Origin: Cryptomeria japonica
Lineage: Eukaryota; Streptophyta; Pinopsida; Cupressales; Cupressaceae
Reading direction: 5' to 3'
Assembly: GCF_030272615.1 (NCBI RefSeq)
Contig: NC_081414.1
Location: 665,351,938-665,415,937 of the forward strand
DNA length: 64,000 nt
Position 1 is the stretch's first letter. Every line of letters begins with the position of its first letter. The notes under the pieces are model-generated. The model was not told the DNA's origin and did no database searches. It saw only the letters and a program-made list of their open reading frames with translations. The translations under genes and the position numbers were made by a program. Of this stretch, positions 45,251 to 56,938 are shown in pieces.

Positions 45251-46345
45251 ATCTCATTCGCTCAACCATTTTTCTCTAGATTTTTGTTTCCAATATATTT
45301 CTTCTTTAGTCAATATATCTTCATATTTATGTAATAATTATTTTTCCTTGACAAATTTCTCATAATCCATACCATCTCTTATAACACTTTCATTCACTCT
45401 ATCTAATTCTACTTCTACTAATTCTTTTTCTTCAAAAATGTTTTTGAAATGCTCCTTATACCATTGGAGAATTTTCAGTTTTAAATTTTTCAATTTTGAA
45501 ATAAATCAAAGCATTTTAGGTCCAAAAACTTGTTCCTCCTTCCTCCGTTTTTCTACTAAATCTAAGAAGTCTTTGTCCTGAAACCGCATCCTCTCAAACT
45601 TGAAAGGGCAGTTTCTAGGTCTATTTTCTTCTTCCACTTCCAAAGCGACTCGAAAGTGATCAAATCCTATTGTGGTTAAAATTGAGGAGCTTAATGTATT
45701 ACTAAACCCAGTTAGGTCTCCTTTAAAGAAAAATATATCTAGTTTTTCTGCTATATGACTAAATCTCCGTCTCTTGTTATTCCAGGTAAATTTTCCTTTA
45801 TCTAATCTAGTGTTTATGAAATTATTGTTCTTGACCCATTCTATGAAATATTTTTTTGCTTGTGACTCATGTTGAATGCCCCTTCTTTTTTGAGAGTTCC
45901 AAAATAATGTTTAAATATCCTCCCAAAATAAAGTTTTTCTTAGAGTTTTGTGTCATAAAAGTTTCTAATTCAGCCCATACATCCCTTTTATCAATGGTAC
46001 TAATAGGTCCATATACATTAATGAGGGGGAAGCATATGGAGTTATTTATAATTCTCACTCAACCCCCCTACCAATGAGTTTTCTTTATCACTTCCTCGAA
46101 ACATACTCTTCTAGGATCCCATAAGATGGCTAGACCTCTAGTTGTCCCTTTGACTGTAGTGAAGACTACTTTCCATATTCCAAATTTTTTGCAGTAGTGA
46201 TTCTAATCCTCTTCAATAAGTTTGGTTTCTTGTATCATAACTATTTTTGATTTAAAAGTTGTGAGAATGTGCTTAAACAAGTGTTGTTTGTTAGGGGCAT
46301 TCAATCCCTTGACATTCCAGGATGTGACCTTCATTTCTCCTTGGG
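45251..46345 (-). pseudogene. LINE-2 endonuclease and linker
   Basis: Seen: Trp-Asn-Val-Lys-Gly-Leu-Asn-Ala-Pro-Asn-Lys near 46310, Ile-Gln-Glu-Thr-Lys (about 46228), Gly-Leu-Ala-Ile-Leu-Trp (about 46125), Asn-Val-Tyr-Gly-Pro (about 46015), Gly-Gly-Tyr-Leu-Asn (GGDFN changed). Known: L1-type AP-endonuclease blocks in order. The catalytic Asp of GGDFN is altered and stops are present. Confidence 0.8.
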
Positions 46346-46881
46346 AAGGCACTTCCCCTTCCCAGCTTGTAAGAGTGATGTAATTTTAGCTTGATCTTTT
46401 GTTGCCCCTATTATTTATCTTAGTTCATTTAGGGATTTCATCTCTATCTTCATAGCTATTTTTCCACAGTCTAGTGTATATTTATCAAGGCAATTGAATT
46501 CCAGACCCAATTTCACTATGCTTGGATTTTTCTCTAACTGATTAGGATTATCCTTATAACATTCTTCCTCATTTTCCTCCATGTCATTAACATCTAGCTC
46601 CATAATTTTCCTTATTATCCTTTGATTTTCATTAGCCACTTCTCTACTATCCTCCTCTTATGTTTCATATACTGATCCAATGGCATCATATCATAAATGA
46701 CTTCTAGCTTTGTAGGTTGTCTCACTACCTTTTGCTAAAGAGGTTATGCCTCTCTAATTTCCTAAATCAATGTTGCACCATTGACAGGTGCATTTGCATT
46801 AGAGTCCCTATTTACTTGATGTACAAAATTAATGTTTTCAATGGCAAATCCGGGCCCCTTCTCATTATTAAAAGTTATGTT
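46346..46881 (-). other. LINE-2 region upstream of endonuclease
   Basis: A 74-codon Asn/Glu-rich frame (46415-46639) may be the ORF1 tail or ORF2 N-terminus; no zinc knuckle was seen. Cut at 46886 by Copia-C. Confidence 0.4.
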
Positions 46882-46886
46882 AATCT

Positions 46887-48070
46887 TGTTGGAATCCAAG
46901 AACACGAAGAGGGGGTGTGAATTAGTTTTCTCTCAGAATGATTAATTTTAACCTTACTAACACAACAACTTAGTAATTGGTATGCACAAAAGCATATAAC
47001 AATAAGTAATAATGCAACTACAAAGATGAACACCATAACACAAATATTTATACATGGAAAAACCACAATGGGATTGAAGACCCACAATATCTATCCACCG
47101 ATTAGCTGAATAAATACTACATATAAGGGGTTTGCACATGCAGGAAGACCAACAACGTATAGCACACTACTCATGACAAAAGGAACCTCACTGACTACAA
47201 GAAATCTTCAGACTACAATCTGGAAATAAGATTGAACTACAAGAATAGCATCTCCTATGCCTGACTACAGTTCCAGTTAAGCTCAATACCAAAGGTTTTA
47301 AACCTCTTACACAAACCCAATTTGATCACCTATCATCAACCCAATCCTCTGCATATGATTACAACCTTATTCGCACACAGATAATCCCATAACCCATGAC
47401 CACAATCTACAAAATAGATCTTACATCATATTTATACAAACCCAAGATCTAAAACATTAGGTCAACCACCTAAAAGATAATACAATAAATCCATTACATC
47501 AATCCACAAACCAATGATAATCCAAGTCGGCCTAAGACCAAACAACATTAACCAAACAATAAATCCAACAGGTAACGCATCGGTAGCATCTACCAACACA
47601 TTACATAAACCAGTCCATAACCTAAGAGAATAACATGGAATAACAGTGGACCTAAAACAGGTTGCCATAAGCCAAATGCAACACCACTGATCAACTGGAA
47701 CATGAACATGATAACCATCAACATCCTAAGAACCTTCTAAAAGCCGCACTGACACTACTTATCAAATCCATCAAAAGATCTTCCACAAAGCTCTGTTAGT
47801 AAAACCCTTACCGGTAACCAAAAGGCTTACTAGAACATATGATAGCTTTTGGATCATCAAATCTTGAACTAGCTGAATGTGACACACATTTGAATAACAT
47901 GAATAACTAAACCAAACCAATTCCACCAAACTGAACATACTAGAGAATACCAGAGATAGTCTCTAGATCAACATCACAATCCAACCACTCTTCCGAAACC
48001 CGATAGACAACCAAACAAGTTAGTGTTGACATAAATGCAACACATAATCAATTCTTCCAAATTACCAACA
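46887..48070 (-). repeat. 3' LTR of Copia-C (1,184 bp)
   Basis: Minus strand TGTTGGTAATTTGG...TTGGATTCCAACA, preceded by AAAGGGGGAGAT (48071-48082). Several small frames inside it are not genes. Confidence 0.8.
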
Positions 48071-48465
48071 ATCTCCCCCTTTGGCATTGACGACAACACT
48101 AGATGTGAAAAACATCCAAGTGCCAAGAAATGCCAAACAAGTCTCCCCCAATGGAAGACATCCAACAATCTCCCACAAATGATATATCAATGAAGTTCTG
48201 AACCAATTAACTCTATACCAATTAACCATCCATAGACCTGAACCAATCTCCCCTAATGGGATACAACCAATCTGAAATTTTGCTCCTCCCCCTTTGACTG
48301 ATATCTCTATCAAGCTCTATTTTTTACATGTATATATCTCCCCCTTTGACATCAATGCTAGAAATCTGACATAAACATCAAAGAAAAACCATAGATCATC
48401 TGAACCACATGGCTTGCTACTCCCCCTGAGTAGTAGCACCAACTCATCAATCTGGAATGAATGAT
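48071..48465 (-). other. Copia-C internal 3' end
   Basis: Untranslated; holds repeated AGGGGGAG-type purine words (48071, 48290, 48335, 48420 on the minus strand), the same style as element D upstream of its 3' LTR. Cut by element G at 48470. Confidence 0.6.
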
Positions 48466-48470
48466 AGTTC
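48466..48470. repeat. Left target-site duplication of element G (AGTTC)
   Basis: Identical to 61247-61251. Confidence 0.9.
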
Positions 48471-50096
48471 TGTAGCGTCGTAAATTGTACGCACTCGCTA
48501 GGGTGGTACAATTTCACACCTAGTTTAGCACCCGCCTTAGTGCATTTTACATTCTGCATTGCATTTCTCCTTAAGCACTTAATTAATCAAATTAATTAGG
48601 TCTAAGGTTCCATTTCATCATTCTCTACATCACAAGGTTGGGCCCTTTCACTAAAGCGCGCCCTTCGCATTTTATTCCTTCAATACATCACTTAATCAAA
48701 AACCCTAATTAAGTCCTATTCCGAACTTGGGGGCTTGGTTTCGGGGTCAAAACATCTCGAAATCACCTGTAACTTCGGGATTCTCTCTAAAATCATCATA
48801 TCCGACGGCCCTGAAAATTTGGTGAAAAGTTGTCAGGACCGTGGCGCCCGGTGCACATGGTCCCAGACATTTTTCCCGAAATTTTAGGAGCGCGATCCAA
48901 TCATAAAATAAAGCTTAACCCCAAGAAATTGGCGGGATATTCAATCTCTAGGTCGGCCAAAATACGAATTTACGACCTAGGGTTTCATACATAAAAGCTC
49001 TCTTTCCTCATTTTGAAAGGATCAGATTTTTGTTTCCAGGAACTTCATATGCAGCGAAAGAGCAGATCTTTGAGGACTTCAACAAAATTCAACATCATTC
49101 TATCAAGCATTTATCAAATTCATTCATCCACTTAGGGCTTGGAAGACATTGAAGAACAATAGGAGATTACCGACTGAAGATTGGCTTGTACTCCTCCCTT
49201 GAGGGTTGGGTATGATTTCGTATTGTTTTCATGTCTTTGCATAAGCTTTGATACATCATTTATTCATGCTTTAGATCACATTGCATCTTGATTTAGAGCA
49301 TTTACATTATCATTTACAAGCAATTAGGGTTTACTTTCTAGGTTGCTCTAGTTTGCTTTCTTGCATTTTGGACCTTACACACACACTAGGTCTGCACACA
49401 CAATACATTTTACAAAACAACTTGGCTATTCGTGGAGGTGGAAATCACCGAAGCGGGGGTTTGACTAAGGCAAAACCCTATATAGCCGCCCCTTCCCCTT
49501 TTCAGATATTATTGCAGGTTTCGGGATTCGGACGACGCCGCAGGATACAGATCCGGAGAGAGAAAGTTGGGACAGCACTCTGTGTGAAATTGCAGAGCAG
49601 GAGACCGGGACAGGGGTGCTGGGTGTCCTGGTCCTGCCAGGACAGGGGCGCTGGGCGCCCTGGTCCTCCGGACAGACAGTTTGCAGACAGTTTCCAGACA
49701 GTGTTTCAGAGTGCAGAACAGTGGTTTCCGGTGCAGTTTTCAGGATAGTGGCGCCCGCGCCCCCGTCCCGAACATTTTCAGTCCGATTTTGACTCCGGGT
49801 ACATATCTGCATTCTTATTTTATCCTTACATTTATAGCTGTTCATTGTTTAATCTCAATTCTGCAATCTTGTTATTGGTTCATACTTGCATTTTGGGATT
49901 AGGGTTTGAACTTGCATTACTTAATCTTACAATTTCAACAAGGGAATAGGAATCCTAATAGATATCCCGTGGCTCTCTCTTTCACCAAAAGAAGTAGCCA
50001 ATTGTGTGATATCTCTAGGCTCTTTCGTATTCCGTAATGTGTGTCAAAAGGTAGGATTAGGGTATGTTGACCTAGTCTCGGTTTTTCCCCAACACA
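48471..50096 (+). repeat. 5' LTR of element G
   Basis: Its partner is 59623-61246. Possible promoter CATACATAAAAGC at 48988-49000. Contains GC-rich segments with GGGCGCC and GGACC words (48840-48870, 49600-49670). The frame at 49281-49748 is inside the LTR, recurs in the other LTR and is not considered a gene. Confidence 0.9.
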
Positions 50097-50265
50097 TTTT
50101 GGTGAACCCGACGTGAATCTATCATTGCTTCCTCTTGCATTACATTTATTAGATCTAGATCTAGATTTAGTGTGTTTTCATTTCATTTCATTAAAAGAGA
50201 AAAAGAAAAAAAAAAGAGTGTGTTTCTTTGCATTGTGTGTTTAAATTTTATGCAATCTTTTCAAA
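50097..50265 (+). other. Element G leader with possible primer site
   Basis: Right after the LTR comes TTTTGGTGAACCCGACGTG (50097-50115); TGGTGAACCCGACG is at the usual primer-site position. I cannot assign the tRNA. The leader is only 169 bases long, leaving no room for a separate gag frame. Confidence 0.5.
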
Positions 50266-53200
50266 ATGTCAGATTTTTATTTACGAAATGTTCATGCTTT
50301 TGATGATTATTATGAGTATAGCCAAGATGAATTAGGTGAAGCTTTAGATGAGTTTTTGAACCCTAAGGATGCTAAACCTTCATTTTACCAAAAACTCATA
50401 AACCTTGTTACTATGCCATTTAGGTGTGATGAGAAAGATAAGTCGAATGGTTCCTCTCAAGGATACATTCCTATCCACTCTTCCCCTGAATCTAGTAACA
50501 TGGTTGTTTTCAATAATCCCCTCTATGAGGAGATGTCTCCTTTTGAATCAAAAGACAAACCTTTTAACCGATATGATCATGCTTTGTTGGATGATGCTCT
50601 TGATGACTTTGTGGCTTTGTCGAAACCTTTAAACAAAAACAAGACCTCTAAATTGGTTAACATGATAAATTTGAATGAATATAACAAGCCTCTCTTTGAA
50701 GTCCAAGGTGCTTATCCTTCTCCCACCTTTCAAAGTCCTAAAACACCTCTCCTGACTGTCCAAGGAAGGTATGATCATGATTCCTTTCGTACTCCGAATA
50801 AACCAATCATCACCGTGCAAGGGAGAAAACCTATAAGTCCTTACAATTATGCTAAGCAAATAACTAGAGAGAGTTATCATGCGGTTGCCCATACCTATCA
50901 TACCAGAAATAATAGGCAACCTAGTCCTCCTCCTGTTATTCCAGTTTCCCTTCCGAATCCTCAACCGATTCTTCCACAAGCTCCCCGTATTTCACAAGTT
51001 CTTAGCAAGGAATATGATCTCATAGAACAACTTAAAGCTACCCCTGCTAAGATATCCCTTTGGGATTTGATTCAAACTTCTTCCGCTCATCATGGAATGT
51101 TACAAGATGCCTTGAAAGATTTGAATGTTCCTCCACCAAATACGTCTAGTAATATAGCATCTTTTGTTAACTCTGTGATGAATCCTAAAGCTCAAATTGT
51201 GTTTTCTCAAGATGAGTTGCCTACTAGTGAAATTCAACAACAATATGATCCCTTGATGATTGTGGTTGTCATGAAAGACACTGCTATAAGACGAACACTA
51301 GTAGATAATGGCTCTGGCCTTAATGTGTGTAGCATTAATTTATTGCATAAGATGAATGTGGATACATCTCTTATGGAGCCTGACTCTCGTCCCATTCGTG
51401 GCTTTGACAATGTGGCTAAGACTTCATTAGGTATCATCACCTTACCTCTCACAGTGGGACCTGTTACTTTGCCTACTCCTATCCATGTTATGCCTGGAAA
51501 TTTAACATATAACTTGTTATTAGGGAGGCCTTGGATTCACAGCATGCAAGCTGTCCCCTCTACATTGCATAGACAAGTTAAATTCGTTTATAACAATAAG
51601 ACATACACCTTGATGGGTGATACTAATTTTCAAGCTTGTCTACAAACATCTAATTCCAAAGGAGATTCTTCTAAGCCATCCTCGTCTAGTGATGACTCTT
51701 TAAACAAGAAACCTATCGATGAGTCTTCGCTCTCCGATGATCAAAATCCTTCAGATGAGTCTGGAACTCCTGAAGAAGATCCTTCTCGACTTGAAAATGC
51801 ACATAAAAAGGATTTTGATCCTGAGAAGGTTCTCGCAGAGGATGATTGGGGATCTCTTGATTTTAACCCTACCTTTGTAGGTGAATATAAGGTTCCTTCT
51901 AGAGAAATTAAAGTTGGAAAGAAGGAAGAAGCTGAAAATCATAAAGTTGAAAAGAAAGAAGAAGCTAAAAATCAATCAACCTTACCTGAATCTATGAGTA
52001 ATAATTTTGTGGCCGCTTCTCAAACTTCTTCTCCTCACATCTATAATTATGAAGAGTTTGATTCTTTGTCTTATGAAAAACCACCTTCTCTTCCTGAAAT
52101 GGCTGATCGTTATGGTCGTGGTTTTCGCATTTTCGCTAAGCATGGGTATCATGGAAAAGGTTGTGGTGCTAATGAACAAGGGATAAGAGTTCCTCTAGAG
52201 ACTAATTTTCACAATTATGCCTTTGGACTTGGCTATAATCCCTGCAGACGTACTAAAGCTTCTAAAAGACCATGCATTAGTGTTAATGCTATTTCTACAT
52301 CTCTATCAATACAACACCCTGAGTATATGGACGAGGATTCTTTGGGTGATTGTGCTTTGGCTATCTTCCCTACCGACGATGCTTTAGCTGAGTTCTTGGG
52401 AGCCTATGACACTCTTCCTCGTTATCATCACAATAGGGGACTCCCTTATTGTTTGAACACCGAAGCCTATTTTGGAAAAGAGTTTGATAACGATAAGATT
52501 GTGAAAGAATTCCCTCAGTTAAAGGATACTCCTCAACAAAGTAATCTTCTCATAAGTGACACCACTGATGTTAAGATGGATCCTTGCAATAAAGAGAAAG
52601 TCATTAAAATTGGGAAATGTTTGGATGAAAAGGAACAGAAACAATATGAAGAACTATTGCATGAATTCCCTGAGATCTTTGCTTGGGCATATTCTGACAT
52701 GCCTGGTATAGATCCTAAGATCGTTACTCATAATATTGTCTTAGTTCCTGACGCTAAGCCCGTGAAACAAAAAATTCGAAAAATGAATCCTAAGGTGGCT
52801 CTGCTTGTTAAGGCTGAGATTGAAAAATTATTGGAGGCTGGATTTATCCGCCCTATTGACTATTCCCCATGGATTTCAAATATTGTCGCTGTGGCTAAAC
52901 CAGATAACAAAATAAGAATGTGTACCGACTTTCAGGATCTAAATAAGGATTCCTTGAAAGATGATTTCCCTCTTCCAAACATTGACATGATAGTTGATTC
53001 TACGGTAGGACATGCCTTGTTATCCTTCATGGATGGTTTTTCAGGTTACAATCAAATTTTTATTAACCCTCAAGATCAATTCAAAACTGCTTTCACCACT
53101 CCTTGGGGTACGTTTTGTTGGATAATGATGCCTTTTGGACTTAAAAATGCCGGTGCAACTTATCAACGAGCGATGACCCTTATCTTTCATGATTATATGC

Positions 53201-55812
53201 ATAAGATTTTAGAGGATTATGTTGATGATATTTTGGCCAAATCCTTTCTTCACATGGATCATGTTAAAATCCTCCGACAAATTTTTGAAAGAATTCATAA
53301 ATATCACATGCGCTTGAATCCCCGAAAATGTGTTTTTGGTGTGGATAGTGGAAAACTATTAGGATTCATAGTTTCGCATCGTGGGATTGAGGTGGACACT
53401 AAGAAAATAGATGCTATTGTCAACATGCCACCTCCTAGAAATGTGTCTCAACTTAAAAGCTTACAAGGAAAGATTCAAGCTATTCGTAGGTTCGTGTCTC
53501 AGCTTGCGGATCGTACCTTTCCTTTTACTCAACTTCTTAAAAAGGATATCACTTTTCAATGGAATGAGGATTGCCAGCAAGCATTTGAAGATTTAAAAGT
53601 GTATTTGGCTAGTCCTCCTATTCTTCAACCTGTTGAACCTTCTAAACCCTTCCTTCTGTATACAGCTACTTCCTCTCATGCTCTCGCAGCATTGTTGGCA
53701 CAACATGATAAAGATGGTAAGGAATGTCCGGTTTATTACATAAGTCGTACCTTACTTGATTATGAGACCCGATATTCTGCGATAGAAAGACAATGCTTGG
53801 CCTTGGTATTTGCGACTCAGAAATTGAGACATTATCTTTTGAATTCAGAAGTCCATGTCATGGTAAAGTTTGATCCTTTGAAGTATCTTTTCTCTAAAAC
53901 TGATTTATCAGGACGTCTAGCTAAGTGGGTTATGATGTTAACTGAATTTGACCTTAAATTTGTTTCACAAAGAGCAATTAAAGGACAAGCGTTGACCGAT
54001 CACTTAGTTGAGGTCCCTTCACCTTTCTCCTTCCCTAACCCTGAGTCCTTTCCTGACGACTTCATTCTTTCTATAGAGAAAGATGAAACTTGGGAGTTAT
54101 ACTTTGATGGCTCTAAGTGTCGTACGGGATCGGGGGCAGGTGTTGTTCTAATTTCTCCTACGAAGAAGTCCATTCCTTTGTCATATCGTCTAAATTTCCT
54201 GTGTACCAATAACGTTGCTGAGTATGAGGCTCTTATAGCGGGAATAAAAGCAGCCTTGGCTCTGAATATAAAACACATACATATCTATGGAGATTCGCAA
54301 TTAATTATAAGACAAGTAACAGGAATATATCAAGCAAAACAAGACAAATTATCACAATATAAAGATCTTGCCATGGAACCCGTTCCTTGAAAAGATAATC
54401 GACATGCGGATGCAATGGCATGTGTGGCTTCTCTAGTATCTTTAGAGGACCCTATGGTCGATCTTAATTTCGTTATTCACAATCTTATTTCTCCGACTAT
54501 TGAAGATGATTCTAGCTTGATAACATGTTGTGACTTTGTAGACTCAGATGAATGGTTCTCGCATATCGTAAGATATTTGACCGATGGTACCTTTCCTGAT
54601 TCCGCTAATAGGAACACTAGGGCTAGAATCCGCAAGCTGTCTGCTAGATATATCATCCTTTCTAATGTCCTTTATCGAAGGGGTTATGATGGTCTTCTCC
54701 TTCGTTGTCTTAACAAGTCGGAAATCCCTGTTGCTCTTGAAGAGGCACATTCAGGTGCCTATGGGGGGCGTTTTGGGGGCAAATCCCTGGTTCATAGGTT
54801 GCTTCGTATGGGATACTATTGGCAAACTATGCAGAAGGATTCCTTTTCATTTGTTAAAAAATGTCATCAATGTCAACAACACAATAATCTGATTCATGCT
54901 CCTGCCCAAGAACTTCGTTCTCAAGTAGCTTCTTGGCCTTTCTCCGCATGGGGTTTGGATCTTATTGGAAAAATTTCTCCTCCTTCATCTCAAGGACACA
55001 CCTTCATTATAACCACAACAGATTACTTTACGAAGTGGGTAGAAGCTATTCCTCTTCGCTCTACTACTGCTGAAGTGATTTGTCAATTTCTTCTAGAAAA
55101 CATCATTTCTCGATTTGGGATACCTTCCACTATTATCTCAGATAATGGGACATCGTTTAAAAACAAGGATGTGAAGAAATTCCTCGAGAAGTATCATATC
55201 AAACATCGATTTTCTACACCTTATTATCCTCAATCAAATGGCCAAGCCGAATCATCCAATAAGATAATTGAACAAATTCTTCGCAAAACCATAAATAAAC
55301 ATGGTAAGGATTGGAGTAACCAGTTGATCTATGCTCTTTGGGCCTACCGAACGAGTGTACGAATTGCTACGGGAACTACTCCTTATAATCTTGTTTATGG
55401 TGCTGATGCTATTATGCCCTTAGAATTAGAAATTCCATCACTTAGGGTTTCTCTCAAAGGTATAGTAGATGATGACTCTTATAGGGAACAACGACTTCAA
55501 CAGCTTGAGATGCTTGACGAACAGCGCATAAACGCTCTTGAGCATATTCAAGCATATCACAAAACTCTACAACGAAGCTATAATGACAAGGTTATTCAAA
55601 GTTCCTTCTCAGTAGGTGACTTAGTCCTTTATGAGAATCAGCGCAATGTGAATGCCTTACCTGCAGAAAAGGGAAAATTTAGTCCTAATTGGCTTGGACC
55701 ATATATCGTTATTGAGGATTATGGATCAGGTGCTTACAAAATAGCGGATGTAGACGGTACGCCTCTTAAAGAACCTATTAATGCTATGCACTTGCGTAGA
55801 TATTATGTTTAA
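50266..55812 (+). pseudogene. pol: Element G pol polyprotein: protease, RT, RNase H, second RNase H, integrase; one internal TGA
   Basis: Seen: a single frame of about 1,849 codons broken only by TGA at 54388-54390, where an Arg codon (CGA) is expected in the Pro-Arg-x-x-Asn-x-x-Ala-Asp-Ala RNase H end. Residues 1-330: unknown, no Gag. Protease: Asp-Asn-Gly-Ser-Gly at 347-351 and Leu-Leu-Gly-Arg-Pro-Trp (about 415). G-patch: 613-645. RT: Phe-Met-Asp-Gly-Phe-Ser-Gly (923 = Asp) and Tyr-Val-Asp-Asp (985-988). RNase H: about 1130-1240. Second RNase H: Tyr-Phe-Asp-Gly-Ser (Asp 1281). After the stop: H2C2 zinc (54748-54880), integrase DDE (Asp near 54955, Asp 55138, Glu 55250) and Gly-Pro-Tyr-Ile-Val. 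All catalytic residues look intact. No chromodomain. Confidence 0.9.
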
Positions 55813-56416
55813 TTCTTCATTTTTCATCTATCTTCTTTTTCAATTCTTCAACATTGGATAATATGTTAGTATTTCTTAATTAAAGCAAAATAGAATTAAA
55901 TGTTATGTTGTTTAATCTATATTGCTTCGTTCCTGACAAGCATGTCTTCTTACTTTATAGTTTGTCTTGAATTCATTTATGTAAATTGTAAAAGATTTAC
56001 ATTCCTATTATGCTAGCATATTATATAGTGTCTTTATGTATTAAGTAGGATCATATCATGTTGTGTTTAAATTTAGAATTAAATCACATTAGTTATATGA
56101 TTCTTAGGCTTAATGCATATTTCTTCCTTATCATCAATGTAGTACTTGATTAAATATTTTAATTAAGTCACACATGTATCAATTTAATCATGGAGCATTG
56201 AGAAGTCAATCACATGGAAATTAAATTCTGAACATACATGTACATTTACCAAATGTATTAGATTTAATCAAAACAAAATATACATTGTTTTAAGCATTAA
56301 AGATAACACATTTGAGACAAAAGAGAAGCATGTATATATACATATATATGTGTGGATCGTATACAAATCTAGGTCACTGTACATCCAAAATGTGAACTCT
56401 CTTTTACATCATAAAA
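55813..56416 (+). other. Element G region between pol and the antisense gene
   Basis: Non-coding, AT-rich, with a short TATATATACATATATATGTG stretch at 56333-56352. It would hold the 3' end and poly-A signal of the antisense transcript (AATAAA-like words are not clear). Confidence 0.5.
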
Positions 56417-56859
56417 TCATCTCCTATCCCTAGGGCTAGTGGCTGGAGAGTGTCGACTGGACGCTCCCTCCTGATCTGGCTGTGAAGGTGGACCCATGGG
56501 TGTGTAGCGCGATACAGATCGTGAGTGACTCCAAGAGGAACTCCTACGATCCCTATCCATAAGGATTGTGCGATAGGTGGTAGCCTCGGTCTGAGCCGCT
56601 GCTAGATCTCGCCGCGCCTGCTGGAGGTCCTCTGATAGGACTCTCTCTCTCTGTCGCGCCTGCTGGAGGTCCTCTGATAGGACTCTCTCTCTCTCCCTCC
56701 ATATATCTACCTGTACTCGGAATGGGAAAAACAAATCCTCATGCCGACCCGCGTTCCCCTGAGGCCTATAGGCAATCTGTGAGGAACTGGGGATTTGTGC
56801 TATCATGGAAATGTCTGTCATTGCCTACTGAATCAAGGAATGCCATTCCTGCACATTAG
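56417..56859 (-). pseudogene. Antisense PMD gene, last exon: coiled coil and basic tail
   Basis: Seen: the exon starts after TTCTACTGCCACAG (acceptor, 56860) and joins the previous exon in phase. The first codons end at TAG 56825-56827 (CAG with one C-to-T change), then the frame is open to 56417. It holds two tandem copies of an Arg-Glu-Arg-Val-Leu-Ser-Glu-Asp-Leu-Gln-Gln-Ala-Arg repeat (coiled coil), then a Ser/Arg/Pro-rich tail. Known: coiled-coil tails follow PMD domains in some plant proteins. Inference: a real C-terminal exon, not chance. Confidence 0.6.
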
Positions 56860-56938
56860 CTGTGGCAGTAGAACATATTTTTGTTAGTACCATTCTTTAT
56901 CATCAAAACATTAATCAATCAATATAAACCTACTATAC
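56860..56938 (-). other. Intron of the antisense gene (79 bp)
   Basis: Minus strand GTATAG...TACTAAC...CCACAG: donor, a perfect TACTAAC branch site about 27 bases before the end, pyrimidine-rich acceptor. Joining the exons keeps the frame (phase 1). Confidence 0.75.

Larger units (their letters stand above)
42353..46881 (-). mobile_element. LINE-2: old degenerate non-LTR element, minus strand (main part)
   Basis: Seen on the minus strand, right to left: a short Asn/Glu-rich stretch, endonuclease, reverse transcriptase, zinc-binding region and RNase H. The RNase H continues at 25195-25406 beyond Copia-A. The 5' side is cut by the Copia-C LTR at 46887. Many stops, shifts and deletions show it is older than LINE-1. 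The two LINEs differ in sequence, so they are separate families or old branches. Confidence 0.8.

Noticed and set aside
49281-49902. 155-codon frame and overlapping frames, with a near copy at 60433-61099.
   Set aside because: They lie within the LTRs of element G, differ by substitutions without codon bias, and have no known domain.
50097-50115. Assigning the element G primer site to a specific tRNA.
   Set aside because: The sequence is in the right place, but I could not match its complement to a tRNA 3' end with confidence.
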